Shown here: positions 41,940 to 50,224 of the stretch, in pieces
How positions within the stretch are numbered: position 1 is the first letter of the stretch
Layout of the letters: the number at the start of each line of letters is the position of its first letter
From: VAZQ01 sp963712565
GTDB lineage: Bacteria; Pseudomonadota; Alphaproteobacteria; Rhizobiales; Xanthobacteraceae
Assembly (NCBI GenBank): GCA_963712565.1
Contig: CAVQIP010000044.1
Coordinates: 1-64,000 of the forward strand
Length of the DNA stretch: 64,000 bases
Reading direction: 5' to 3'
Program-made: the position numbers and the translations under genes
Notes under the pieces: model-generated
Told to the model about the DNA's origin: nothing
Database searches by the model: none
What the model saw: the letters and a program-made list of their open reading frames with translations, nothing else

Positions 41940-42062
41940 GTGTGCTCCCCTCCCCCTTGCGGGGAGGGGTTGGGGGTGGGGGTCGTGCGATTGACGCACC
42001 GACATTGCCATACGCACCACCCCCCTCCCCAACCCTCCCCCACAAGGGGGGAGGGAGCCGAC
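41940..42062. repeat. REP pair between hemC and hemD
   Basis: CCCCTCCCC-CTTGC-GGGGAGGGG near 41948-41968 and CCTCCCC-CACAAG-GGGGGAGG near 42030-42052, inverted, with a spacer nearly identical to the one at 22.81-22.86 kb (GGGGGTCGTGCGATTGA, then GCACCGACATTGCCA). Confidence 0.8.
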
Positions 42063-42104
42063 CGAGCGAGCGGCGAGGATATCGATCATTGCCTACATAC
42101 GTCA

Positions 42105-43091
42105 TCACACCGCCGCGAAGAAATCGGCGCCGGCGCGGGTCTTGAGCTCGCGGCCGGCGTCGGCGCCGAGCGCGACCGCGTCGGCGGCAGCACCCTCGCG
42201 GGCGGCCTCGAACGCGGCGCTGCCGTCGGGCTTGGCGATCAGCCCGCGAAATTCGAGCCGACCGGCGCGCACGACGGCGTGGCCGGCGATCGGCGTGCGG
42301 CAGGAGCCCTCGAGCACCGCGAGGTACGCGCGCTCGGCGGCGAGCGCGGTCGCGCTGTCGGCATGATCGACGGCGCGCAGCAGCGCGCAGGCGCGCGCGT
42401 CGTCGCCGCGCGCCTCGATGGCGATGATGCCCTGCCCGACCGCGGGCAGGAATTCCTCGAGCGACAGGATCGCGGTCGCGGCGGCTTCGAGGCCGAGCCG
42501 CTTCAAGCCGGCGAGCGCGAGCAAGGTGGCGTCGACCTCGCCGGCGTCGAGCTTGCGCAGGCGCGTCTCCACGTTGCCGCGCAAGGGCACCACCGCGAGA
42601 TCGGGACGCCGCCGCTTGACCAGCGCCTGCCGGCGCAGCGACGCGGTGCCGACGGTCGCGCCCGGCGGCAAGTCGGAAAGCGTCGCGGCCTTGCGGCTGA
42701 TGAAGACGTCGCGGGCGTCCTCGCGTGGCAGCACCGCGGCGATCGCCAGCCCCGCCGGCAGCTCGGTCGGCATGTCTTTCGCCGAATGCACCGCGAGGTC
42801 GATGCGGCCGGCGCCGAGCGCCTCCTCGATCTCCTTGGTGAACAGGCCCTTGCCGCCGGCCTCCGCCAGCGGCCGGTCGCGGATCATGTCGCCCGAGGTG
42901 CGGATCACCTCGAGCGCGATCTCGTCCTCGCCGATGCCGTGCGCGGCAGCGAGGTGCGTGCGCACCTGCCGCGCCTGCGCCAGCGCGAGCGGGCTGCCGC
43001 GCGTGCCGATGCGCAGGAGCGCGGACGATGGCGCCGAGGATTGCACCCGATGACCTCGCAATGCTACGCCGGACAAGGTTGCCGAACGCAC
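42105..43091 (-). CDS. hemC: Hydroxymethylbilane synthase (porphobilinogen deaminase)
   Basis: 328 residues. Joins four porphobilinogens into hydroxymethylbilane using a dipyrromethane cofactor. RIGTRGSPLALAQARQVR, VHSAKDMPTELP, GTASLRRQALVKRRRPDL, RGNVETRLRKLD and the cofactor Cys in LEGSCRTPIAGHA are all visible. The GTG at 43091 adds about 25 atypical residues; a GTG at 43046, just before the conserved region, is an equally good start. This is the first gene of the operon hemC-hemD-mic60-hemY and is divergent from tsaD across a REP cluster. That arrangement is standard in Rhizobiales. Confidence 0.97.
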   Translation of the reverse strand: MRSATLSGVALRGHRVQSSAPSSALLRIGTRGSPLALAQARQVRTHLAAAHGIGEDEIALEVIRTSGDMIRDRPLAEAGGKGLFTKEIEEALGAGRIDLAVHSAKDMPTELPAGLAIAAVLPREDARDVFISRKAATLSDLPPGATVGTASLRRQALVKRRRPDLAVVPLRGNVETRLRKLDAGEVDATLLALAGLKRLGLEAAATAILSLEEFLPAVGQGIIAIEARGDDARACALLRAVDHADSATALAAERAYLAVLEGSCRTPIAGHAVVRAGRLEFRGLIAKPDGSAAFEAAREGAAADAVALGADAGRELKTRAGADFFAAV

Positions 43092-43204
43092 GCGCGATCA
43101 TAGGGAGCGCGCAGACGCCGGGAAAGCCGCGGTACGGATCAGGCCAGTGCGGTTTCCGCTGACATCGAACTTCGTGGAACGACGATGGTTGGCGCCACAT
43201 CGTC

Positions 43205-43378
43205 CCCTCCCCCGCTTGCAGCCGAACCCGGGTTTACCCGAGTTCGGCCGCTACATTGACTGGCCGAAGTCGGAAACATCCGACTTCGGCTGGAGGGACA
43301 GGGTGGGGGCACGCGCGAAGATTCGTGCCAGCCTGCCCCCTCCCCACCCCTCCCCCGCAAGCGGGGGAGGGAGCACAC
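43205..43378. repeat. REP pair with nested twin-hairpin element, inverted copy
   Basis: The REP arm CCTCCCCCGCTTGC is followed by GCCGAACCCGGGT-TT-ACCCGAGTTCGGC (43221-43248, one mismatch), 14 bases, then GCCGAAGTCGGA-AACA-TCCGACTTCGGC (43263-43290) and the arm GGAGGGACAGGG. It is the same composite as at 41.0 kb in reverse orientation, with the insert at the same point of the REP unit. An intact REP unit follows at 43350-43372. The cluster sits in the hemC-tsaD divergent region. Confidence 0.9.
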
Positions 43379-43435
43379 CGAGTTTGTGGCACGGATGCGC
43401 CAAACTCGTACTCCGCAACGAGAGATGAATCCGCG

Positions 43436-44827
43436 ATGATCGTGCTCGGCATCGAGACGACCTGCGACGAGACCGCGGCGGCGGTGGTCGAGCGGCCGGT
43501 GGCCGGGCCCGGCCGCATCCGCTCCAACGTCGTGCTGTCGCAGATCAAGGAGCACGCGCCGTTCGGCGGCGTGGTGCCGGAGATCGCCGCGCGCGCCCAC
43601 GTCGAGGCGCTCGACCTGATCATCGCGCAGGCGATGCAGGAAGCGGGCGCGCGCTTCGCCGATCTCGACGGCATCGCCGCCGCTGCCGGGCCCGGCCTGA
43701 TCGGCGGCGTGATCGTGGGGCTCACCACCGCCAAGGCGATCGCGCTGGTCGCCGGCAAGCCGCTGATGGCGGTCAACCATCTCGAGGCGCACGCGCTGAC
43801 CGCGCGGCTCACCGACGCCACGCCGTTTCCCTATTGCCTGTTCCTCGCCTCCGGCGGCCACACCCAGATCGTCGCGGTGCTCGGCGTCGGCCATTACGAG
43901 CGGCTCGGCACCACCGTCGACGACGCCATCGGCGAGGCCTTCGACAAGGTGGCGAAGCTGCTCGGCCTCGCCTATCCCGGCGGGCCGCAGGTGGAGCGCG
44001 AAGCGCGCGCCGGCAACCCCACGCGCGTGCCGCTGCCGCGGCCCATGCTGGGGCGCCGGCACGCCGACTTCTCGCTCTCGGGGCTCAAGACCGCGCTGCG
44101 GCTCGAAGCGGAGAAGATGGCGCCCTTGAGCGACGCCGACGTGCGCGACCTCTGCGCCGCGTTCCAGCAGAGCGTGGTCGAGGTGGTCGCCGACCGGCTG
44201 CGCGTGGGGCTTACGCTGTTCCGCGAGCGCCACGGCAAGCCGACCGCGCTGGTCGCCGGCGGCGGCGTCGCCGCCAACGAGGCGATCCGCAAGGCGCTGC
44301 AGCAGGTGGCGTTCGAGGCCGGCACCGCGCTGGTGCTGCCGCCGCCGGCGCTGTGCACGGACAACGGCGCCATGATCGCCTGGGCCGGCGCCGAACGCCT
44401 CGCGCTCGGCCTCACCGACACGCTCGCCGCCGCGCCGCACGCGCGCTGGCCGCTGGCGCCGGCGAGCCGCAGCGGCGGACGAAGCGCCGTCGGCGCTCCT
44501 TCTCGATCTGCCGGATGCGAATCGAACCGGCGGCTGAACCGACGACATTCAGGCAGCGCTGAGGCACGCCGCAGCACGCACTCCGCTGTCGTCCCCGCGC
44601 ATCCGATCTCGGGTCTACCCGAGATCGGCATTTCAGATGCGCATGTCGGCTGCAGCCGACATGCGATGGGGACCCATATTCCAGAGGCCGTCGCATGTGG
44701 CACCATGGGTCCCCGCTTTCGCGGGGACGACAATCTTCGTCAGAGTAAGGATTTTCAGAGCCCATGCCCTTCGACCGCATCGCCGTCGTCGGCGCCGGCG
44801 CCTGGGGCACGGCGCTGGCGAACGTGA
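43436..44827 (+). CDS. tsaD: tRNA N6-threonylcarbamoyladenosine synthase subunit, C-terminus disturbed
   Basis: TsaD transfers threonylcarbamoyl to A37 of ANN-decoding tRNAs. MIVLGIETTCDETAAAVV, the metal-binding HLEAHALTARL and LFLASGGHTQIV, then FDKVAKLLGLAYPGGP and VAGGGVAANEAIRKAL, and CTDNGAMIAWAG are all present. Homology ends near ARWPLAPAS (base 44465). The open frame then runs through a REP element into gpsA, giving 463 residues instead of about 350. A +1 slip near 44460 would instead give DEAPSALLLDLPDANRTGG and a stop at 44535-44537, a more likely natural end. As the gene is essential, a sequencing indel is the simplest explanation. Confidence 0.88.
   Translation: MIVLGIETTCDETAAAVVERPVAGPGRIRSNVVLSQIKEHAPFGGVVPEIAARAHVEALDLIIAQAMQEAGARFADLDGIAAAAGPGLIGGVIVGLTTAKAIALVAGKPLMAVNHLEAHALTARLTDATPFPYCLFLASGGHTQIVAVLGVGHYERLGTTVDDAIGEAFDKVAKLLGLAYPGGPQVEREARAGNPTRVPLPRPMLGRRHADFSLSGLKTALRLEAEKMAPLSDADVRDLCAAFQQSVVEVVADRLRVGLTLFRERHGKPTALVAGGGVAANEAIRKALQQVAFEAGTALVLPPPALCTDNGAMIAWAGAERLALGLTDTLAAAPHARWPLAPASRSGGRSAVGAPSRSAGCESNRRLNRRHSGSAEARRSTHSAVVPAHPISGLPEIGISDAHVGCSRHAMGTHIPEAVACGTMGPRFRGDDNLRQSKDFQSPCPSTASPSSAPAPGARRWRT
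44589..44732. repeat. REP pair of the GTCCCCGC family with nested twin hairpin
   Basis: The outer arms GTCCCCGCG (44591-44599) and GGGGACCCAT (44668 on) enclose two hairpins: CCGATCTCGGGT-CT-ACCCGAGATCGG (44603-44628) and the perfect palindrome GCATGTCGGCTG/CAGCCGACATGC (44641-44664). An ordinary unit, GTCCCCGC-TTTC-GCGGGGAC, follows at 44710-44729. The unnested form of this pair is at 52.92 kb. Confidence 0.88.
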
Positions 44828-45738
44828 TCGCGCGCGCCGGCCGCGCGGTGCTGCTGGCGACCCGCGACCGCGCCGGCGCCGAGGCGCTGGCGAGCCGGCG
44901 CGAGAGCCCGCGCCTGCCCGGCGTGCGGCTCGACGAGCGGGTGGGCGTCGCGCCGGCGGGCGCGGAGGTCGGACGCTACGACGCCGTGCTGCTGGCGGTT
45001 CCCGCCCAGCGCCTGCGCGAGGCGGCGCGCACGATCGCGCCCGAGCTCGCCGCCGGCACGCCGGTGATCGCCTGCGCCAAGGGCATCGAGCGCGGCACCC
45101 ACAAATTCATGACCGAGGTGATCGCCGAGAGCGCGCGCGCCGCGCGCCCGGCGATCCTGTCCGGACCGAGCTTCGCCGCCGAGGTGGCGCGCGGCCTGCC
45201 GGCGGCGGTGACGCTCGCCACCCGCGACGAGGAGGTCGCCGCGCAGCTCGCGCGCGCGCTCGGCTCGGCCGCGTTCCGGCCCTATCACTCGACCGACGTG
45301 CGCGGGGTGGAGATCGGCGGCGCCGCCAAGAACGTGTTCGCCATCGCCGCCGGCATCGTCGCCGGCCGCGCGCTGGGCGCGAGCGCGGCGGCGGCGCTGG
45401 TGACGCGCGGCTTCGCCGAGCTGTTCCGCTTCGGCCGCGCGTTCGGCGCGCGTCCGGAGACCCTGACCGGCCTGTCCGGGCTGGGCGACGTGTTCCTCAC
45501 CTGCGCCAGCGCGCAGTCGCGCAACTATTCGTTCGGCATGGCGCTCGGCAAGGGCGAGCCGGCGCCGGCGCAGCTGGTCGAAGGCGTGTTCACCGCCCCG
45601 GTGATGCTCGAAATGGCGAAGGCCAAGGGCATCGACATGCCGATCGCCAGCGCCGTGGTCGACATTCTCGCCGGCCGCGCCAGCGTGGCGCAGGCGATCG
45701 AGGCGTTGTTGGCACGCCCGATCCGCGCGGAGGGGTAG
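44764..45738 (+). CDS. gpsA: NAD(P)H-dependent glycerol-3-phosphate dehydrogenase
   Basis: 324 residues. Makes sn-glycerol 3-phosphate from dihydroxyacetone phosphate for phospholipid synthesis. Nucleotide-binding GAGAWGTALANVIARAG, VIACAKGIERGTHKFM, ILSGPSFAAEVARGLP and GVEIGGAAKNVFAIAAGI, which carries the catalytic Lys, are visible. TGLSGLGDVFLTCAS and SFGMALGKG complete the pattern. The start follows AGGATTTTCAGAGCCC, with no strong ribosome-binding site. tsaD-gpsA is a conserved pair in Rhizobiales. Confidence 0.97.
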   Translation: MPFDRIAVVGAGAWGTALANVIARAGRAVLLATRDRAGAEALASRRESPRLPGVRLDERVGVAPAGAEVGRYDAVLLAVPAQRLREAARTIAPELAAGTPVIACAKGIERGTHKFMTEVIAESARAARPAILSGPSFAAEVARGLPAAVTLATRDEEVAAQLARALGSAAFRPYHSTDVRGVEIGGAAKNVFAIAAGIVAGRALGASAAAALVTRGFAELFRFGRAFGARPETLTGLSGLGDVFLTCASAQSRNYSFGMALGKGEPAPAQLVEGVFTAPVMLEMAKAKGIDMPIASAVVDILAGRASVAQAIEALLARPIRAEG

Positions 45739-45751
45739 ACGCTCGCCCCGC

Positions 45752-45842
45752 CGTCATGGCCGGGCTTGTCCCGGCCATCCACGGCTTTAATGTTGCAGCG
45801 ACTAAGAAGACGTGGATGCCCGCGACAAGCGCGGGCATGACG
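45752..45842. repeat. REP pair of the GTCATGGCCGGGC family
   Basis: GTCATGGCCGGG-CTTGT-CCCGGCCATCCACG and, about 30 bases on, GTGGATGCCCGCG-ACAAG-CGCGGGCATGAC form an inverted pair between gpsA and the EVE gene. Confidence 0.85.
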
Positions 45843-45865
45843 AGTCGAGGGATCAGGGGACAACG

Positions 45866-46279
45866 ATGGCCTACTGGCTGATGAAGACCGAGCCCGAGGA
45901 ATTCTCCTGGGACGACCAGGTCAAGCGCGGCGCCAAGGGCGAGGCCTGGACCGGCGTGCGCAACTTCATCGCCCGCGGGAACCTGAAGGCGATGAAGAAG
46001 GGCGAGCACGCGTTCTTCTACCACACCGGCGACGAGAAGCAGGTGGTCGGCATCGTCGAGGTGATCCGCGAGGCCTATCACGATCCGACCGACGAGAAGG
46101 GCGTGTTTCTCGCCGTCGACGTCAAGGCGGTGAAGCCGCTGCCGAAGCCGGTGACGCTGGCGGCGGTGAAGGCGCGGCTCAAGGACATGGCGCTGTCGAA
46201 ATATCCCCGCCTGTCGGTGCAGCCGGTGACGGCGCAGGAATGGAAGACCGTGTGCGGCATGGGCGGGCTGAAGGACTAG
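45866..46279 (+). CDS. EVE domain protein
   Basis: 137 residues. MAYWLMKTEPEEFSWDDQVK, AWTGVRNFIARGNLKAMK and GEHAFFYHTGDEKQVVGIVEV are the signatures of the EVE (PF01878) domain, a PUA-like fold that binds modified bases in DNA or RNA. In alphaproteobacteria this gene regularly follows gpsA or acs-type genes, and some EVE proteins sense modified DNA in restriction systems. The conserved aromatic cage residues (Trp near the N-terminus and the FFYHT segment) are present. ATG 45866 follows GGGGACAACG. Confidence 0.93.
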   Translation: MAYWLMKTEPEEFSWDDQVKRGAKGEAWTGVRNFIARGNLKAMKKGEHAFFYHTGDEKQVVGIVEVIREAYHDPTDEKGVFLAVDVKAVKPLPKPVTLAAVKARLKDMALSKYPRLSVQPVTAQEWKTVCGMGGLKD

Positions 46280-47561
46280 CGAGCATGTCGCGCACGGCGC
46301 TGCATCCGTCGGCGTGCTAGCGTTCCCGTCCTCCGCTGCGGGGAGGGATGGTAGGGGGCACGCGGCCAGGCCTGTGCATGGTCCGCTCGCGCGCGGAACA
46401 TCTGACGCCGTGGCATCCGCGGGGATGGCATCGAGACGCACCGCGCCACGCCCGTCGGGCTACACGCCGCCGTGGCGATGATCTGCGCCAGCACCTGGGC
46501 GCGGCGGGTGGCCGAGCGGCAGGCCTTGAGCGTGTCGGCGAAGCGCTCGAGCACGCCGTCCTCGAACGCGGCCACCACGGTGTCGTGCACGTAGCTCTTG
46601 CGGCAGATCGCGGGCGTATTGGCGAGATCGTCGGCGGCGGCGCGCACCGCCTTGAGCACCTGCCGGCGGCGCTGGCGCTCGCTTGCCGCCGGTTCGGTGC
46701 GCGCCAGCGCTTCGAGCACGCTCGCGGAGGCGAGCAGGGTGCGGAAGTCCTTGAGCGAAATGTGCGCGCGGAGCGAAATGCGCGCGCCGCCACCTCGCGC
46801 AGGAAGAGGTTGACCTCGCGCGCGGTGACGTGGCGCACCTCGCCGGCGGCGGCGCGGTAGCGGAACAGCCGCCGCCCCGGCAACTGGCGGAGCACCGCGA
46901 ACGCCGCCGCCAGCCGCGGCGAGGCGAATTCCTTGACGATGGTCTTGCCGCCCTTGGAGCGGAACGTGAGCGTGATGGTCTCGCCGTAGACGGTAACGTT
47001 CGACTTCAACAGCGTCGCCGCGCCGCGCGTGCCGCGCAGGCGCGCGTAGCTCTCGTTGCCGGGGCGGATGGCGCTGGTCGCGACCAGCTCGATCACCGCA
47101 GCGAGCGCGAATTCGCGCGTCGGCTCGCCGGCGGAAAGATGCTGGCCGATGCTGCGGCGGATGCGCGGCAGCACATCCGCCAGCCGCGCCAGGCGGCGCG
47201 CCTTGCGCAGCTCGCGCACCTTGTCCCAGTCCGGATGATAGCGGTACTGCAGCCGGCCGGCGGCGTCGCGGCCGATCGCCTGCAGGTGCGCGCCGGCATC
47301 CTTGGCGTAGAGCACGTCGGCATAGGCCGGCGGCACCGCCAGCCGCGCCAGCCGGCGCACCGTCGCGGGATCGCGGATCACGCGTCCGTCGGCGTCGAGA
47401 TAGCTCCAGCCCTTGCCGCGACGGCGGCGGCGGATCGACAAGGCATCGGTGGTGACGAGACGCAGGCCCAACCGTTTCGTCAGGGCGGCAGCGCCGCCAC
47501 CCGCGCCGTTGCGACGCGCAACGCGTCGACTCCCGACAGCGTTCGCAGTCACATCGGTCAC
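46276..47561 (-). pseudogene. DNA topoisomerase IB, frameshifted by a short tandem duplication
   Basis: Type IB enzymes relax supercoils through a 3'-phosphotyrosine. From a GTG at 47561 the protein reads RRRRGKGWSYLDADGRVI, DADG and PPAYADVLYA-type N-domain, then TSAIRPGNESYARLRGTRGA and FRSKGGKTIVKEF. Near 46760-46795 an 18-base unit (GAGCGAAATG-type) is duplicated in tandem and the frame changes. The second frame continues ISLKDFRTLLASASVLEALA and reaches the catalytic Tyr in RKSYVHDTVVAAFE. The C-terminal end at 46276 is longer than usual and may hide another slip. Loss of frame would remove the active-site Tyr, so either a pseudogene or an assembly error. Confidence 0.8.
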
Positions 47562-47741
47562 GACACCACACCGGTTCGAGGCTCGCCGGAACGGGAATGC
47601 CGCGAGGCGGGAATTGGTTCCGGCGGCGTTTGCGCGGACGCGCAACAAACCGGGCGGCGATTGCGCGCGCGCCACGCTCGCCGCCCCTTTCCCAACCGCC
47701 GCGAGCGGGGGTAGGCTTGCGACCACGCAGGAGGGAGGACG

Positions 47742-48161
47742 ATGGCGTTCGCCGGGGTGAACCATCTCGCGATCGTGATCGCGGCGGTCGTCGGCTGGCT
47801 CGCCGGGGCCGGCTGGTACATGGCGCTCGGCAAGACCTGGATGGCCGCGCTCGGCACCACGCCGGAGGCGATGGAAGCGGCGAGGCGACGGCCGGGCGCG
47901 TGGCTGCCGTTCCTCTACGCCTTCGTCGCCGAGCTGGTCATGGCCTGGGTGCTCGCCGGCGTGATCGGCCATCTCGGTCCGCCCACGCTGCGCATCGGCG
48001 TGATCTCGGCCGCGTTCTGCTGGCTCGGCTTCGTCATCACCACGATGCTCGTCAACAACAGCTTCGCCCGGCGCGACTGGCGGCTCCTGGCGATCGACGG
48101 CGGCCACTGGCTGTTGGTGCTGCTGCTGATGGGCGCGATCATCGGCGCCATGGGCGTCTAG
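47742..48161 (+). CDS. DUF1761 family membrane protein
   Basis: 139 residues with four membrane helices. The N-terminal NHLAIVIAAVVGWLAGAGWY followed by YMALGKTWMAALG is the DUF1761 signature, and VLAGVIGHLG with GFVITTMLVNNSFARRDWRL near the middle fits the family. Function is unknown. It starts after GGAGGGAGGACG, a very strong ribosome-binding site. The cytochrome gene downstream is on the same strand 48 bases away, so the two may share a transcript. Confidence 0.88.
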   Translation: MAFAGVNHLAIVIAAVVGWLAGAGWYMALGKTWMAALGTTPEAMEAARRRPGAWLPFLYAFVAELVMAWVLAGVIGHLGPPTLRIGVISAAFCWLGFVITTMLVNNSFARRDWRLLAIDGGHWLLVLLLMGAIIGAMGV

Positions 48162-48209
48162 CGGCAGCAAGCAGACGGCGGCGATTCCCGTCAGCAGGAG
48201 AACGAAGAC

Positions 48210-48722
48210 ATGCAGCGTCGCATCATCCCGCTCGTGCTGGTCGCCGCATTCACGGCGCTCACCCTGATCGCCGCGCCCGCGACCCGCAGCGCCGCGCAGA
48301 ATCCCATGGGCGACGCCAACGCCGAGCCGGCGCCGTTCAATCCGCAGATGGCGGCGCTGATGGGCATGCTGATCCAGCCGCGCCACGCCAAGCTCGGGCT
48401 CGCCGGCAAGCAGGAGAACTGGCCGCTCGCCGGCTACGCGTTGAAGGAGCTGCGGCAGGGCTTTTTCGTGATCGCGCGCGCGGTGCCGCGCTGGAAGGGC
48501 TTGCCGGTTCCGGACCTGTTCGACGCCGCCGTGAGCCAGTCGATCACGCAGCTCGATTTCGCCATCAAGGCCGGCGAGCCGCACCAGTTCGGCGAGGCCT
48601 ATGCCCGCCTCACCGCGGGCTGCAACGCCTGCCACGCCACCACCGATCATTCCTTCGTGGTGATCAAGGCGCCGGATTCGGCGGCGGCATTTCCCAACCA
48701 GGATTTTGCGCCGAAGCGGTAG
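48210..48722 (+). CDS. Cytochrome c'-like haem protein
   Basis: 170 residues. A signal peptide ends near RSAAQ. The single haem site, CNACHATTDHS, is close to the C-terminus, as in four-helix-bundle cytochromes c'. Helical segments such as MAALMGMLIQPRHAKLGLAG and WPLAGYALKELRQGFFVIAR precede it. Such proteins bind NO or take part in periplasmic electron transfer. No oxidase genes are adjacent. The ATG follows CAGGAGAACGAAGAC. Confidence 0.85.
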   Translation: MQRRIIPLVLVAAFTALTLIAAPATRSAAQNPMGDANAEPAPFNPQMAALMGMLIQPRHAKLGLAGKQENWPLAGYALKELRQGFFVIARAVPRWKGLPVPDLFDAAVSQSITQLDFAIKAGEPHQFGEAYARLTAGCNACHATTDHSFVVIKAPDSAAAFPNQDFAPKR

Positions 48723-48769
48723 AAGCACCCGCGAGTGGGGCAACGGAAGACACGCAACGCCGCGAATTC

Positions 48770-49012
48770 GGTGCGCTCCCTCCCCCGCTTGCGGGGGAGG
48801 GTTGGGGAGGGGGCACGCACGTTCTGCGCTTCAACAATCACGACATCATGACAAACCGGCAGGGAGTCCTGGAGACGATCGCGGCTGCCATCGAACATGC
48901 CCCCCCCCTGTCCCTCCAGCCGAAGTCGGATGTTTCCGACTCGGCCGATTAGTGTAGGGGCCGAACTCGGGTAAACCGAGTTCGGCGGCAAGCGGGGGAG
49001 GGGACGCTAGAG
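48770..49012. repeat. REP pair with nested twin-hairpin element
   Basis: An ordinary unit CCTCCCCCGC-TT-GCGGGGGAGG lies at 48780-48801. The second unit carries GCCGAAGTCGGA-TGTT-TCCGACTCGGC (48919-48945) and GCCGAACTCGGGT-AA-ACCGAGTTCGGC (48960-48986) between its arms. Each hairpin has lost one base relative to the copy at 41.0 kb, so the copy is slightly decayed or miscalled. Confidence 0.88.
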
Positions 49013-49054
49013 CCGCTCGCGCGCGACCGCGGCAACGGAGTCGCACGGCCGGCG

Positions 49055-50024
49055 TTAATTCAGTTTGATACCGATATCCTTGATCAGCTTGCCGTAGCGC
49101 GCGTGGTCGCTGCGGATGCGGGCGGCGAAGTCGGCGGGCGTGGTGACATAGGGACCGCCGGAGCCGGCGGCGGCGAGCCGCTCGGCGAAATCCGGCTGCG
49201 CCAGGATCGCATTCACCTCCGCGCGCAGCCGCGCCACGATCGGCGCCGGCGTGCCGACCGGCGCGAACAGGCCCTGCCAGATCGTGACCTCGTAGCCGGG
49301 ATAGACCTCGGCGATGGCCGGCAAGTCCGGCAGCAGCGGCGAGCGCTTGAGCCCGCTGACCGCGAGCCCCTTGAGCTTGCCCGACTGCACCAGCGGCGCA
49401 ACCGAGCCGCCGCCGAACATGGCGGCGACATCGCCGGCCATGACCCCGATGGCGGCCGGGCCGCCGCCGCGGTACGGCACGTGCACCAGCTCGACGCCGG
49501 CCTGCTGCTTGAGCAATTCCATGGCGAGGTGATGCTCCGAGCCGTTGCCGATCGAGGCGTAGAACAAAGGCGGCGTGCTGGCGCGAGCGAGCGCGATGAA
49601 GCCGCGCAAGTCGTCGACCCCGGGCAGCGACGGATTGGCCGCGAGGATGAGCTCGTTCGACACCAGGCTCGCCACCGGCAGCAGGTCGACGAGCGGATCG
49701 ATCGGCAGCTTGGCGTAGAGATGCGGGTTGATCCCGAACAAGCCGCTCGGCCCCAGCAGCAGCGTATAGCCGTCGGGCGCGGCGTGGGCGGCGAGCTCGC
49801 CGGCCAGATTGCCGTTCGAGCCCGGCCGGTTCTCCACCACCACCGGCTGAGCCGAGCCGCGCCGCCAGCGGCTGCCCCAGCATGCGGGCGACGATGTCGG
49901 CGGCGCCGCCGGGAGGAAAGGACACCAGCAGCCGGACCGGCCGCACGGGATAGGACTGCGCCAGCGCCGCGCTCGCGGACAGCGCCAGCACGGCCGCGAC
50001 GGCGAACCGGATCAGGCACGACAT
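49055..50024 (-). pseudogene. Tripartite tricarboxylate transporter receptor (Bug/TctC), frameshifted
   Basis: Bug proteins are periplasmic receptors for carboxylates or small aromatic molecules. ATG 50024, after AGGAGGACGAGCC, gives a signal peptide (LALSASAALAQ) and YPVRPVRLLVSFPPGGAADI with ARMLGQPLAARLG. The frame changes near 49855 and resumes as VVVENRPGSNGNLAGELAAH, GYTLLLGPSGLFGINPHLY, ELVHVPYRGGGPAAIGVMAG and the end YGKLIKDIGIKLN. Apart from the single slip the protein is complete. No tctAB genes are nearby, which is normal for orphan Bug receptors. A one-base indel in the GCCGAGCCGCGCCGCC region is the cause. Confidence 0.85.
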
Positions 50025-50224
50025 GGCTCGTCCTCCTTCACGCGCGCGCCCCGGCATTTTGCCGCACGCGCGCGCATTGCGGCAACCAAAGTCGAAGGCT
50101 CCCCGTCTTGTCGCTCGTGCGGCCGCCGTCGCATAATGGCCCCGGACAGCATGGCCGTTCGGAACCGACGGCCAGGAGAGGAACAATTGCGCGCGGTGTT
50201 TTCCGCCGCGGCGCCGGGAGGACG

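Noticed and set aside
46317..48743. An 808-residue minus-strand protein
   Set aside because: Its first 390 residues are low-complexity antisense of the DUF1761 and cytochrome genes. Only the part from the GTG at 47561 is topoisomerase IB.
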